Of a stretch of 64,000 bases of DNA, positions 42,884-51,759 are shown in pieces (positions within the stretch are counted from its first letter, which is position 1; each line of letters begins with the position of its first letter). This DNA is from Sediminicoccus rosea (lineage in GTDB: Bacteria; Pseudomonadota; Alphaproteobacteria; Acetobacterales; Acetobacteraceae). The stretch spans positions 4,551,001 through 4,615,000 of the forward strand of contig NZ_CP137852.1 of the NCBI RefSeq assembly GCF_033547095.1, given 5' to 3'. The notes below the pieces were generated by a model, which did not search any database, was not told the origin of the DNA, and saw only the letters and a program-made list of their open reading frames with translations. A program made the position numbers and the translations under genes.

Positions 42884-44540
42884 GCGCCGCTTCCGCCTCC
42901 CGCACCACCTCGGCCAGCGCACCCTCCGCGAAGGGCGAGACCAGCCCCGCGCCATGCGCCAGTTCCTGGAAGGGGGCCGAGCCGCCGCGGGCGCACAGCG
43001 CCACATAGTCGTCCAGCGCGGCCCGCGCGTCGTGGCGGGACTTCACCCAGAACTGCATCGCGCAGCACAGCGCCAGCGTGTAGTCGATGTAGTAGAAGGG
43101 GCTGTTGTAGATGTGCTGCTTCGCCTGCCACCGCCCGCCCTTGGCGGGGTAGGCGAGGTCTCCATAGTCGGTCCAGGGCATGTAGAGCCGCTCCAGCCGC
43201 TGCCAGATGGCGTGGCGCTCGGCCGGGGTCGCGTTCGGGTTCGCGTGCACCTCGTGCTGGAAGTGGTCCACGCAGACGCCATATGGCAGGAAGGCGAGCG
43301 AGGAGATCAGGTGCATCCGGCGGAACCGGTCCGCCGCCGCCTCGCCCACCAGCAGCCCCATCTGCGGATGCGTCAGGAATTCGAGGCCCATGGAGTGGAT
43401 CTCCGCTGCCTCCATGGTGGGCCAGAGCTGGTCGATACCCGGCAAATGGCGGCTTTCCCAGCACTGGAAGGCGTGGCCCATCTCATGCGTGAAGACGCCG
43501 ATGTCGTGATGCGTGCCGTTGAAATTCGCAAAGATGAAGGGCACGCCGACCGTGGGGAAGGAGGTGCAGAAGCCGCCCCCCGCCTTGCCTGGCCGGTTCT
43601 TCAGATCAAGGAAGCCGCCCGCCTGCATCAGGCGGTAGAAGTCGGACAGGCGCGGGTCCATCCGGTCGAACATGGTCTGCGCGGCGGTCACCAGCGTGTC
43701 GTGGTCGCCGATGGGTGCCGGGTTGCCGGCGGGGTCGATGAGGGCCTCGTCCCAGTAGCGCAGGCGGTCCCAGCCGAAATGGGCGCGGCGGGCCTCCAGC
43801 AGCTTCGCCACCAGCGGCACCACATGGCGCACCACCTCCTCGCGATAGCGGGCGACATCCGCCGCGTCGTAATCCACGCGGCGCATGCGGCGATAGGCGA
43901 GCGGGATGAAATTCGCATCGCCCAGCTTCACCGCCATGCCATGCCGGAGCTTCACCAGCGAATCATAGATCTCGTCCAGCTCGGCGCCGTTCCGGGCGAA
44001 GAACTCCCAGCGCGCCGCCTCGGCCGCGTGGCGCATGGCGCGGTCCGCATGCTCGGCATAGGGGGCGAGGCCGGAGAGGTTCAGCTCCTTCCCGTCCAGC
44101 GCGATCTTCGCCGAGGCGAGCAGCGCCGTGTAGCGCGCGGAGAGCCGGGCCTCCTCCTCCAGGTCGGCCGCGATGGCGGGGTCGAAGGTGGTGATGTCCG
44201 TCTCCCACAGGCGCAGCACATGCGCGCCCACCAGCGCCTCGATGCCGGCGCGGTCCGGATCGGCCAGCAGGCGGCGCTTGATCGCCACCTCATGCCCGGT
44301 GGCGACGGGGGCGAGCTTGTCGGCGTATTCGCGGGCGGCCTTGGCCTCCTCATTGGCGGTGTCCTGCGCGAATCGCAGATGCACCAGCGCCGACCAGGTG
44401 TCATGCGCACGCCGCGCAGCATCCCATTGCGTGACCGCCGCCGCGCGGTCGCCCGCATCGAGCAGGGCGTTGATGGCGGCGGCCTCGGCCGCAAGGCTCG
44501 CCTCCGTCGGCGTGGGCGCCGTGATCTCGTCGAAACGCAT
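42876..44540 (-). CDS. M3-family oligopeptidase
   Basis: 554 residues. Zinc motif FTHEMGHAFQCW (H-E-x-x-H near 343) with the third ligand Glu in MEAAEIHSMGLEF about 25 residues on, as in M3 oligoendopeptidases (PepF-like). YYIDYTLALC near 495 supplies the Tyr lid typical of M3. No signal peptide, so it cleaves short peptides in the cytoplasm. Start ATG 44540 directly follows the racemase-like gene; the frame further upstream lies inside that gene. Confidence 0.9.
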   Translation of the reverse strand: MRFDEITAPTPTEASLAAEAAAINALLDAGDRAAAVTQWDAARRAHDTWSALVHLRFAQDTANEEAKAAREYADKLAPVATGHEVAIKRRLLADPDRAGIEALVGAHVLRLWETDITTFDPAIAADLEEEARLSARYTALLASAKIALDGKELNLSGLAPYAEHADRAMRHAAEAARWEFFARNGAELDEIYDSLVKLRHGMAVKLGDANFIPLAYRRMRRVDYDAADVARYREEVVRHVVPLVAKLLEARRAHFGWDRLRYWDEALIDPAGNPAPIGDHDTLVTAAQTMFDRMDPRLSDFYRLMQAGGFLDLKNRPGKAGGGFCTSFPTVGVPFIFANFNGTHHDIGVFTHEMGHAFQCWESRHLPGIDQLWPTMEAAEIHSMGLEFLTHPQMGLLVGEAAADRFRRMHLISSLAFLPYGVCVDHFQHEVHANPNATPAERHAIWQRLERLYMPWTDYGDLAYPAKGGRWQAKQHIYNSPFYYIDYTLALCCAMQFWVKSRHDARAALDDYVALCARGGSAPFQELAHGAGLVSPFAEGALAEVVREAEAALG

Positions 44541-44542
44541 GC

Positions 44543-45289
44543 TCAGAACTCCGCCATCAGCCGGCCGAAGCCGTCCATCTTGTCGGTGATGCCATTGGCG
44601 CGCAGCGCATGCCACCAGGTGGCGGTGTTGATCGCGATGACGGGCTTGCCAAGCCACATCTCGGCGGCCGCGGCGAGGCGCACCATGGAGAGGTTGGTGC
44701 CCACCTGCACGATGGCGTCCACATCATCGCCGTCCAGCTCCCGCAGCACGGGCACCAGCTCGGCCGGCGTCACCTCGGCGATGGCGGTCCAGCGCGGGCA
44801 TTGAAGCGCCCTGTCCCGCACCGTCGAATAGCCCATGTCGCCGAAATAGCGGATCACCTCGGCATTCATGCTGGGCCAGTAGGGCGAGAGGATGGCGAGG
44901 CGCTTGACACCGCCATAGGCCTGCAAGGCCGCGTGGCAGGAATGCGAGCCGACGCTGATCCTGAGGCCGCTCTCCTCCTCCACGCTCCTGACGAAGCGGT
45001 CGGCGCCTTTCACGCCGTCGAAGAAGGTCACGGCGCTCATGCCCATCACGAGGTAGTCGGGCTCGCAGGTCATCACGCTGCGCACGGCGTCGAGCGTATT
45101 GGCGCCGATCACTTCGGCGCCGGCGCGGAAGGTCTCGTTGCTCACCGCATGGGCGTTGGGCGTGAAGATCCGGCTGTAATGCGCGGTGACGCCGGGCGGG
45201 CGCATCATGTCGAAGTCCGGCTGCACCACCGTGTTGGTGGAGGGGCCCATCACGCCGAATTTCTTCCGCCAGCCCAGCACGTCACGCAT
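44543..45289 (-). CDS. Asp/Glu racemase / maleate isomerase superfamily protein lacking both active Cys
   Basis: 248 residues. The two-domain plan of maleate isomerases and arylmalonate decarboxylase is clear: FGVMGPSTNTVVQPDF at the start, PDYLVMGMSAVTFFDG near 78, GSHSCHAALQAYGGVKRLAILSPYW near 114-138 and DAIVQVGTNLSMVRLAAAAEMWLGKPVIAINTA from 191. Where maleate isomerase has a Cys in each domain this protein has Ser/Ala (GMSAV, 83-87) and Thr (VGTNLS, 196-201). The chemistry must therefore differ or be lost. Start ATG 45289 with AGAGAGG 8 nt upstream. M3 peptidase gene follows. Confidence 0.8.
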   Translation of the reverse strand: MRDVLGWRKKFGVMGPSTNTVVQPDFDMMRPPGVTAHYSRIFTPNAHAVSNETFRAGAEVIGANTLDAVRSVMTCEPDYLVMGMSAVTFFDGVKGADRFVRSVEEESGLRISVGSHSCHAALQAYGGVKRLAILSPYWPSMNAEVIRYFGDMGYSTVRDRALQCPRWTAIAEVTPAELVPVLRELDGDDVDAIVQVGTNLSMVRLAAAAEMWLGKPVIAINTATWWHALRANGITDKMDGFGRLMAEF

Positions 45290-45392
45290 CGCCATCGCCT
45301 CTCTTCTCGGGGCCCCGAGTCTCGCGCCCCGCGCGACGGGGCACAAGCCGCGCTTGCGGGCGGAGGGGCGCGCATCCTATTCCGGGTTCACC

Positions 45393-46361
45393 ATGAACCT
45401 GCTCCGCCGCCTCCTCCTCTCCGCCCCCCTGCTGCCGCTCGCGGCCCAAGCGCAGGAGGCCTGGCCCGCACGGGGGACGATCCGCTTCGTCGTGCCCGGG
45501 CCGGCGGGCGGCGCGGGCGATGTGACGGCGCGGCTGGTGATGGAGCGCCTCGCCGCCCGCCTCGGGCAGCAGATCGTGGTCGAGAACCGGCCGGGCGCCG
45601 GCACCAATATCGGCATGACGCTGGTCGCCCGCGCGGCGCCGGATGGCTATGTGCTGGGGCTGGCCAGCATCGCGAGCCATGCGGTGAACCGCAGCCTCTA
45701 TCGCAACCTGCCCTTCGACCCGGTGGCGGATTTCGCGCCGGTCAGCCTGCTCGCGCTGGTGCCCAACATGATGGTGGTGCCGCCCGGGCTGCCGGTCTCG
45801 AACCTGGCTGAATTCGTGGCCTTCGCGCGGGCGCGCCCGGGGCAGATCAATTTCGGCTCGGTCGGCGCGGGCTCCTCGCAGCACCTGGCCGGCGCGCAAT
45901 TCGCCCAGGCGACGGGGATCGAGCTGCAGCACATCCCCTACAATGCGGGCGGGCAGATGAACACGGACCTGATGGAGGGCCGCATCCAGGTGCTGTTCCA
46001 GTCGGTCAGCGCCGTGGCCGAACTGGCCCGCGCCGGGCGCGTGCGCCCGCTCGCCGTCACGGGCACGGAGCGCATCGCGGCCTTCCCCGAGGTGCCGACC
46101 CTGCGCGAGGGCGGCGTGGACATCGTCTCCACCGGCTGGTTCGGCGTGGTCGCCCCGGCGCAGACGCCCGCCGCCATCCTCGACCGGCTGCATGCCGAGA
46201 CCATCGCCGCGCTGGCCGAGCCCGAACTCGCCGCGCGCCTCGCGGCCGGCGGCAGCCTGCCGCGCGCCTCCGCCAGCCGTGCCGATTTCGCGCGCTTCAT
46301 GGCGGAGGAGACGGCACGCTGGGCCCCGGTGGTGCGCGCCACGGGCGCGACCGCGGATTGA
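45393..46361 (+). CDS. TctC/Bug-family periplasmic binding protein
   Basis: 322 residues. Signal peptide MNLLRRLLLSAPLLPLAAQAQ; ligand loops IRFVVPGPAGGAGDVT and IVVENRPGAGTNIGMT; AAPDGYVLGLASIAS; INFGSVGAGSSQHLAG; IPYNAGGQMNTDLMEG; FPEVPTLREGG. A longer frame back to 45186 runs through the divergent racemase-like gene and is ignored. Divergent from that gene (104-bp gap, likely shared control) and followed by an AhpD-like gene. Confidence 0.9.
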   Translation: MNLLRRLLLSAPLLPLAAQAQEAWPARGTIRFVVPGPAGGAGDVTARLVMERLAARLGQQIVVENRPGAGTNIGMTLVARAAPDGYVLGLASIASHAVNRSLYRNLPFDPVADFAPVSLLALVPNMMVVPPGLPVSNLAEFVAFARARPGQINFGSVGAGSSQHLAGAQFAQATGIELQHIPYNAGGQMNTDLMEGRIQVLFQSVSAVAELARAGRVRPLAVTGTERIAAFPEVPTLREGGVDIVSTGWFGVVAPAQTPAAILDRLHAETIAALAEPELAARLAAGGSLPRASASRADFARFMAEETARWAPVVRATGATAD

Positions 46362-46415
46362 AGCGCGACGCGGCCCGGTCCACCCTGCCCATTCCCACCC
46401 GGCAGGAGCAGAGCC

Positions 46416-46955
46416 ATGGCCCGCGTGCGTTCCATCCCCTCGAGCGAGCTGCCCCCTGATCTCGCGGCCATCTACGAGGATTTCGCCGGGCAATACGGGC
46501 CCTTCCGCAATCAGGTCGCGGTCATCGCGCATGTGCCGGCCGCACTCCGCCACCTCATGCCCATGCTGATGGAGCTGCGCGCGGCGGCCACCCTGCCCAA
46601 GCGCTACCTGGAGATCGCCATCGTCGTCGTCTCGCGCCTGAACGAGTGCCATTACTGCGTGGCGCACCACAAGCCCTTCCTGGTCGTGGCCGGCGTCTCG
46701 CCCGAGGCGGTGGACCGCATCATGGACGCCGACCTGCCCGCGGAATTCGACGCGGTGGACCGGCTGGTGATCCGCTATGCCAAGGTCGCCTGGGAGACGC
46801 CCAACCGGGTCACGCCGAAGCTGCACGCCGAATTGCTGGAGCATTTCACCGAGGCGCAGATCGTGGAGCTCACGCTGCGCATCACGCTCTGCGGCTTCTT
46901 CAACCGCTTCAACGATGCGCTGCAGATCGAGGAGGAGGAAGAGGTCCACGCCTAG
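46416..46955 (+). CDS. Carboxymuconolactone decarboxylase / AhpD-like protein
   Basis: 179 residues. The AhpD motif E-x-x-x-x-C-x-x-C-x-x-x-H is present as LNECHYCVAHHK near 76-87, in an all-helical protein with the usual REL/RYLEIAIVVVSRLN helix before it. Members act as peroxidase-type disulfide reductants or, with the Cys pair changed, as decarboxylases. The intact Cys pair favours the alkylhydroperoxidase type. Its stop abuts the stop of the convergent regulator gene with no gap. Confidence 0.85.
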   Translation: MARVRSIPSSELPPDLAAIYEDFAGQYGPFRNQVAVIAHVPAALRHLMPMLMELRAAATLPKRYLEIAIVVVSRLNECHYCVAHHKPFLVVAGVSPEAVDRIMDADLPAEFDAVDRLVIRYAKVAWETPNRVTPKLHAELLEHFTEAQIVELTLRITLCGFFNRFNDALQIEEEEEVHA

Positions 46956-47822
46956 TCAGAGGTTGAAGGAAACCCGCCCCGTCTCGGTCACGTCATAGCC
47001 GCCCATCCGCGCGGCCCGCTCGGCGAAGAGCGGCGTACGGGCGAAGGCGAGCAGCGCCTGCATCGGCGCCTCGAAGGCGTCGCGCCGGTGCAGGACCAGG
47101 TCGAACCGCTCCCGCAGCAGCGGCACGAAGCCGAGGGCGGCGCGGGCAGCCTCGGCGCGGATGCCGAAGCCCGCATCGGCCGCGCCGCGCAGCACGGCGG
47201 CGGCCACCTCATCCTCGGCCAGCGCGGGTTCAGGCAGGAAGGCCACGTCGCGGAGCGCCACACCGGCATCGCTCAACAGGCCCACCAGCGCCACATGGCT
47301 GCCGGCGCGCGGCTGGCGGCCGATAACGCGCAGGCCCGGCCGCGCGAGGTCCGCGATGGCGGAGAGCCCGGCCGGATTGCCGGGCGGCGTGATCAGCCCC
47401 TGCTCGCGCCAGGCCCAGGTGAGGCCCACCAGCGGCGCGCCGGGCAGGGCGGCGCGCACCGCGGCCTCGTTGAAGCCGCCCTCCTCGTCGCGCAGGTGCA
47501 GCGCGGCGACCAGGGCGGTGCCGGCCACCAGCGCATCCAGCCCATCCAGGCTGCCGCCCGCCCTGAGTGCAAGGCCGCAGCCCGATTGCCGCACCGCCCA
47601 GTCCAGCAGGGGATCATGGCTGCCGGCCAGGATGGGCGGCGGCGCGGCGCGGCCCCCGGCCTCGGCCTGATCCACCAGCCAGCGGCGCAGCGCCTCGGCC
47701 GGGAACACCCATTTGCCGCCCACCAGCGCCGCCGGCAGGCGCCGCGCGCGGGCGAGGTCGTAGAGGGCGCGTTCGGAGAGGCGGAGGAACTGCGCGGCCT
47801 CCTTCAGGGTCCAGACATCCAT
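46956..47822 (-). CDS. HTH regulator fused to periplasmic-binding-like domain, next to tungstate transporter
   Basis: 288 residues. Residues 1-52 form an excisionase/MerR-type winged HTH (TLKEAAQFLRLSERALYDLARARRLPA then KWVFPAEALRRW). Residues about 65-280 are a PBP-like ligand domain (PF12727 type), seen in one-component sensors beside tungstate and molybdate transporters. It probably senses tungstate or molybdate and controls the divergent tupBCA. The ATG has no ribosome site; a well-spaced promoter ends about 6 nt before it, so the mRNA may be leaderless and the gene autoregulated. Confidence 0.85.
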   Translation of the reverse strand: MDVWTLKEAAQFLRLSERALYDLARARRLPAALVGGKWVFPAEALRRWLVDQAEAGGRAAPPPILAGSHDPLLDWAVRQSGCGLALRAGGSLDGLDALVAGTALVAALHLRDEEGGFNEAAVRAALPGAPLVGLTWAWREQGLITPPGNPAGLSAIADLARPGLRVIGRQPRAGSHVALVGLLSDAGVALRDVAFLPEPALAEDEVAAAVLRGAADAGFGIRAEAARAALGFVPLLRERFDLVLHRRDAFEAPMQALLAFARTPLFAERAARMGGYDVTETGRVSFNL

Positions 47823-47823
47823 C

Positions 47824-47857
47824 CGGCAAATATCGGCAAATGACGGCAGATGATCAA
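47824..47857. promoter_or_regulatory. Three 10-bp-phased repeats inside the regulator promoter
   Basis: CGGCAAAT (47824-47831), CGGCAAAT (47834-47841) and CGGCAGAT (47844-47851) repeat every 10 bp, one DNA turn. On the minus strand TTGATC (complement of 47852-47857) and GATATT (complement of 47829-47834) are separated by 17 bp, fitting -35 and -10 boxes; the ATG of the regulator follows the -10 by 6 nt. The repeats fill the spacer and -10, a classic site for autorepression, and lie about 55 bp before tupB. Confidence 0.6.
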
Positions 47858-47904
47858 TTCATCTCGCCGTGGACGCCAGAAAGCGCCGGGCTTACAGCCG
47901 TGTC

Positions 47905-48609
47905 ATGCAAGATCTCGGGGCCGCATTCCAGCAGGCGCTGGGCCTCGTCGCCGCGGGCGATGCGGGGCTCTGGGCGATCATCGCCCTCAGCCTGCGCGTC
48001 TCGCTCACCGCGACCCTCATCGCCGCCTGCATCGGCCTGCCGCTGGGCGCGCTGCTCGCCGTTGCACGCTTTCCCGGGCGGCAGGGCCTGCTTGTGCTGC
48101 TCAACGCGCTGATGGGTCTGCCGCCGGTGGTGGCGGGGCTCGTGATCTACATCCTGCTCTCCCGCTCCGGCCCGCTCGGCCCGCTCGGCCTGCTCTTCAC
48201 GCCGACGGCCATGGTGATCGCGCAGGCCGTGCTCATCACCCCCATCCTCGCGGCGCTGACGCGCCAGGTGCTGGAGGGGATGTGGGAGGAATATGCCGAG
48301 CAGCTGCGCTCGCTGGGCTCCGGCCCGGGCCGCGCCGTGCGCACCCTGCTTTGGGACGGGCGCTTCGCGCTGTTGACCGTGCTGCTGGCGGGCTTCGGCC
48401 GCGCCTCGGCCGAGGTCGGCGCCGTCATGGTGGTGGGCGGCAACATCGAGGGCTTCACCCGCGTGATGACCACCGCCATCGCGCTCGAGACCAGCAAGGG
48501 CGACCTGCCCTTGGCGCTCGGCCTCGGCATCGTGCTCATGGCGATCGTGCTCGGCGTGAATGCGGCGGCGCAGTTGCTGCGCGAGGCCTCGGCCCGGTGG
48601 TCGGGATGA
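47905..48609 (+). CDS. tupB: Tungstate ABC transporter permease
   Basis: 234 residues from ATG 47905 (a GTG at 47869 gives 246). Five to six membrane segments; the permease coupling motif is EEYAEQLRSLGSGPGRAVRTLLW near 134, equal to the E-A-A-x-x-L-G loop that docks on the ATPase. LMGLPPVVAGLVIY and GRASAEVGAVMVVGGNI are characteristic of TupB/WtpB-type permeases. First gene of tupBCA; the next ATG overlaps its stop by 4 bp. Confidence 0.9.
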   Translation: MQDLGAAFQQALGLVAAGDAGLWAIIALSLRVSLTATLIAACIGLPLGALLAVARFPGRQGLLVLLNALMGLPPVVAGLVIYILLSRSGPLGPLGLLFTPTAMVIAQAVLITPILAALTRQVLEGMWEEYAEQLRSLGSGPGRAVRTLLWDGRFALLTVLLAGFGRASAEVGAVMVVGGNIEGFTRVMTTAIALETSKGDLPLALGLGIVLMAIVLGVNAAAQLLREASARWSG

Positions 48610-49292
48610 GCGGCCCCATGTTGCGCGCCGAGGGGCTGGGCTACAGCGTGGGCGGCCTGCCCCTGTTGCAGGGGCTGGACTTCACCATCGGCCCGGGCGC
48701 GCCCAGCTTCATCATCGGCCCGAATGGCGCGGGGAAGTCCACGCTGCTGCGCCTGCTGCATCGCCTCCTGCCGCCCAGCACGGGGCAGGTGCTGAGTGCG
48801 GGCATCGGGCGGCAGGCCATGCTCTTCCAGAAGCCCGTGCTGCTCCGCCGCAGCGTCGCGCAGAACATCGCGCATGCGCTCTCGCTCGCCGGCATCCAGG
48901 AGCCGGGCCGCATCCCCGCCGCGCTGGAGGAGGTGGGGCTGCCGCACCTGGCCCACCGGCCCGCGCGCCTGCTCTCGGGTGGCGAGCAGCAGCGCGTGGC
49001 CCTCGCCCGCGCCCTCGCCCTGCGGCCCGACATCCTGTTCCTCGACGAACCCACCGCGAGCCTCGACCCCGCCGCGACGCGCGCGGTGGAGGCGATCCTC
49101 GCCCGCACAGCCCAGCGCGGCGTGAAGATCGTGATGACCACGCATGACCTGCACCAGGCGCGCCGCCTCGCCGGCGAGATCCTGCTGCTGCACCAGGGCC
49201 GCCTCGTCGAGCAGGCCGCGGCCGGGACCTTCTTTTCATCCCCCGCCAGCGCCGAGGCCCAGGCCTTCCTGCGCGGCGACATCCTGGAGTGA
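48606..49292 (+). CDS. tupC: Tungstate ABC transporter ATPase
   Basis: 228 residues. Walker A GPNGAGKST near 39, Q-loop MLFQKPVLL near 75, signature LLSGGEQQR near 122, Walker B ILFLDEPTASLDP near 142 and switch His MTTHDLHQA near 178. Energises tungstate import with the adjacent permease. Start ATG 48606 overlaps the permease stop (ATGA). The long frame opening at 47850 in this register is out of frame with tupB and not coding there. Confidence 0.92.
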   Translation: MSGPMLRAEGLGYSVGGLPLLQGLDFTIGPGAPSFIIGPNGAGKSTLLRLLHRLLPPSTGQVLSAGIGRQAMLFQKPVLLRRSVAQNIAHALSLAGIQEPGRIPAALEEVGLPHLAHRPARLLSGGEQQRVALARALALRPDILFLDEPTASLDPAATRAVEAILARTAQRGVKIVMTTHDLHQARRLAGEILLLHQGRLVEQAAAGTFFSSPASAEAQAFLRGDILE

Positions 49293-49297
49293 GACGC

Positions 49298-50128
49298 ATG
49301 TTCCGCCGCCCCCTCCTTGCCCTCGCGCTGCTGGCGACGCCCGCCCCCCTGCCCGCCTGGGCGCAGGAGCGCGTCATCACCATCAGCAGCACCACCAGCA
49401 CCGAGCAGTCGGGCCTGTTCGGGCATATCCTGCCGCTCTTCCGGGAGCAGACCGGCATCACCGCGCGCGTGGTCGCACTCGGCACCGGCCAGGCGCTGGA
49501 TGTGGGACGCCGCGGCGACGCGGACGTGGTCTTCGTGCATGACCGCGCGGCAGAGGAGCGCTTCGTGGCGGAGGGCTTCGCCACGCGCCGCCAGCACGTG
49601 ATGTTCAATGATTTCGTGATCATCGGGCCCGCCCATGACCCCGCGCGCATCGCAGGCTCGCGCGATGCCGTGGCCGCCCTACGCCGCATCGCCGAGGCGC
49701 GCGCGCCCTTCGTCAGCCGCGGCGACCGCAGCGGCACCCATGCGGCGGAGCTGCGCCTCTGGCAGCAGGCCGGCGTGGAGCCTGCGGGAAACTGGTATCG
49801 CGCCGTGGGCCAGGGCATGGGCCCGGCACTGAACACCGCGGCGGCGCAGAACGCCTATATCCTGGCGGACCGCGGAACCTGGCTCTCCTTCCGCAACCGG
49901 CAGGAGCTGCGCGTGCTGACCGAGGGCGATCAGCGCCTGTTCAACCAGTATGGCGTGATGCTGGTGAACCCTGCGCGCCACAGCCACGTGAAGGCACGCG
50001 ACGGGCAGGCCTTCGTGGACTGGATCGTCTCGCCCGCCGGGCAGGCCGCCATCGCCGGCTACCGCATCAATGGCGAGCAGCTCTTCTTCCCGAACGCGAC
50101 GCAGCCCGAATCGGTCACGTCTTCCTGA
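49298..50128 (+). CDS. tupA: Tungstate-binding periplasmic protein
   Basis: 276 residues. Signal peptide MFRRPLLALALLATPAPLPAWA, then ITISSTTSTEQSGLFGHILPLF, which carries the T-T-S oxyanion motif of TupA. DVVFVHDRAAE, MFNDFVIIGPAHDPA, FVSRGDRSGTHAAEL (second T-H/Ser contact) and ADRGTWLSF are family hallmarks that separate TupA from ModA. Start ATG 49298 with GGAG 8 nt upstream is better than GTG 49289. The 3' end overlaps the convergent gene by 14 bp. Confidence 0.93.
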   Translation: MFRRPLLALALLATPAPLPAWAQERVITISSTTSTEQSGLFGHILPLFREQTGITARVVALGTGQALDVGRRGDADVVFVHDRAAEERFVAEGFATRRQHVMFNDFVIIGPAHDPARIAGSRDAVAALRRIAEARAPFVSRGDRSGTHAAELRLWQQAGVEPAGNWYRAVGQGMGPALNTAAAQNAYILADRGTWLSFRNRQELRVLTEGDQRLFNQYGVMLVNPARHSHVKARDGQAFVDWIVSPAGQAAIAGYRINGEQLFFPNATQPESVTSS

Positions 50129-51698
50129 CGTTCCAGAAGAGCGGCGCGCCCTGCACGATGCCGCTGACGTTGCGGCGATGGGCGGTGGCCAGGAAATACT
50201 GGCCGAGCGGGATCATCGGCACATCCTGCATGGCCTGTGCCTGGATGCGGCGCGCGATGGCCTGCTGCGCCGCGAGATCGGGCGCGTCGAACCAGGCGTT
50301 GCGGAGGTTCTCCAGCTCCGGGCTGTCGGGCCAGCCGATCCAGCCATTCGTGCCATTGCCGCGCAGGCCGAGATGCCCGGCCGGCGAGGCGAAATCCTGC
50401 CCGCCGCCGAAGGTGAAGAAGGCGGACCAGCCGCCGCGCTCCACCGGCTCGCGCGAGGTGCGGCGGGAGAGCACCGTGCCCCAGTCCAGCGCCTGGTAGT
50501 CGAGGTTGATGCCGATGCGGCGGAACAGGTCGCCGCCCACCTCCGACATGGCGCGCAGGAACGGCAAGTCCGTCGGTACGATCAGCACCATCCGCTGCCC
50601 GTTATAGCCGGCCGCCGCCAATTCGCGCCGCACGCGATCGAGGTCGCGCGGTGAGGTCAGCGCCCCCATCGCCTCGTCATTGGCGAGCGGCGTGCCGGGC
50701 GTGAAGACGCCCACATTGCCGCGCCAGAGATCGGGGTTGTTGCCGACGATGGCCTGCATGAAGTCCGGCTGGTTGATGGCGCCCAGGATGGCGCGCCGGA
50801 TGGCGGGATTGTTGAAGGGCGGCTGCAGGTGGTTGAAGCGCAGGAAGCCCACCCAGCCCGAGGTCTCGAGCGTGGAAATCTCGATGTTGCGGTTGCGGCG
50901 CAGCGTGGGCAGCAGGTCGGTCACCGCCTGTTCCCACCAATCCACCTCGCCCGCCTGGAGCGCGGCTGAGGCCGTCGCCGCATCGGGCATCACCACCCAT
51001 TCGACGCGGTCGAGATTGGCCACCTTGCCGCCGGCGGTGAAGCTCGGCGCGCCCTCGCGCGGGACATAGCCGTCGAAGCGCGCATAGACGGTGCGGGCAC
51101 CCGCCACGCGTTCGCCGGGGACGAAGCGATAGGGGCCGGAGCCGATGATCTCCGTCACCTGCGTCGCCGAATCGGTGCGGGCCAGGCGCTCGGGCATGAT
51201 GAAGGGGACGGTGACGGTGGTCTTGCCGAGCGCGGCCGGCAGCAGCGGGAAGGGCTTCTTCAGGCGGAAGCGCAGGCGCCGGTCATCCAGGGCCACGAGT
51301 TCATCCGTCGCGGCGAAGAGCGCCTGGCCGAAGGCATCGCGGGCACCCCAGCGGCGCAGGCTCGCCACCGCATCGGCCGCACGCACCGGCTCGCCATCAT
51401 GGAAGCGCAGGCTGGGGCGGAGCGTGATGGTCCAGGTCTTGCCCTCATCCTCGACGACGTGCCCCTCGGCCATCTGCGGTTGGGGCGCGAAGTTCGCATC
51501 GGTGCCGTAAAGCGTGTCATAGACGAGATAGGCGTGGTTGCGACTGACGAAGGCGGTGGACCAGAGCGGATCAAGCACCGTCACGTCCGATTGGGGCACG
51601 AAGCGCAGCGAGCGCGCTCCCTGCGCGGCGACCATGGCGGGCGCGGCGAGGCCGGCGATCGGCGCGGCGAGCAGGCTGCGGCGGGGAAGCTGGGTCAT
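50115..51698 (-). CDS. ABC-type peptide/nickel-family binding protein (SBP family 5)
   Basis: 527 residues. Signal peptide MTQLPRRSLLAAPIAGLAAPAMVAAQ, then VPQSDVTVLDPLWS, YDTLYGTDANFAPQPQMAEG and WTITLRPSLRFHDGEPVRAADAVASLRRW, the family-5 signature region (L-R-x-x-x-x-F-H-D-G-x-x). IGSGPYRFVPGERV and RRAILGAINQPDF follow. It binds an oligopeptide-like or glycine-betaine-like ligand; no permease or ATPase is adjacent. Lies 61 bp after the CoA-transferase gene in the same direction. Confidence 0.9.
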   Translation of the reverse strand: MTQLPRRSLLAAPIAGLAAPAMVAAQGARSLRFVPQSDVTVLDPLWSTAFVSRNHAYLVYDTLYGTDANFAPQPQMAEGHVVEDEGKTWTITLRPSLRFHDGEPVRAADAVASLRRWGARDAFGQALFAATDELVALDDRRLRFRLKKPFPLLPAALGKTTVTVPFIMPERLARTDSATQVTEIIGSGPYRFVPGERVAGARTVYARFDGYVPREGAPSFTAGGKVANLDRVEWVVMPDAATASAALQAGEVDWWEQAVTDLLPTLRRNRNIEISTLETSGWVGFLRFNHLQPPFNNPAIRRAILGAINQPDFMQAIVGNNPDLWRGNVGVFTPGTPLANDEAMGALTSPRDLDRVRRELAAAGYNGQRMVLIVPTDLPFLRAMSEVGGDLFRRIGINLDYQALDWGTVLSRRTSREPVERGGWSAFFTFGGGQDFASPAGHLGLRGNGTNGWIGWPDSPELENLRNAWFDAPDLAAQQAIARRIQAQAMQDVPMIPLGQYFLATAHRRNVSGIVQGAPLFWNVRKT

Positions 51699-51759
51699 GC
51701 GGGGGCTCCGTCACATGTCCAAGACATGATGCGAAGGTCATCCACACAAGTCCACGGAA

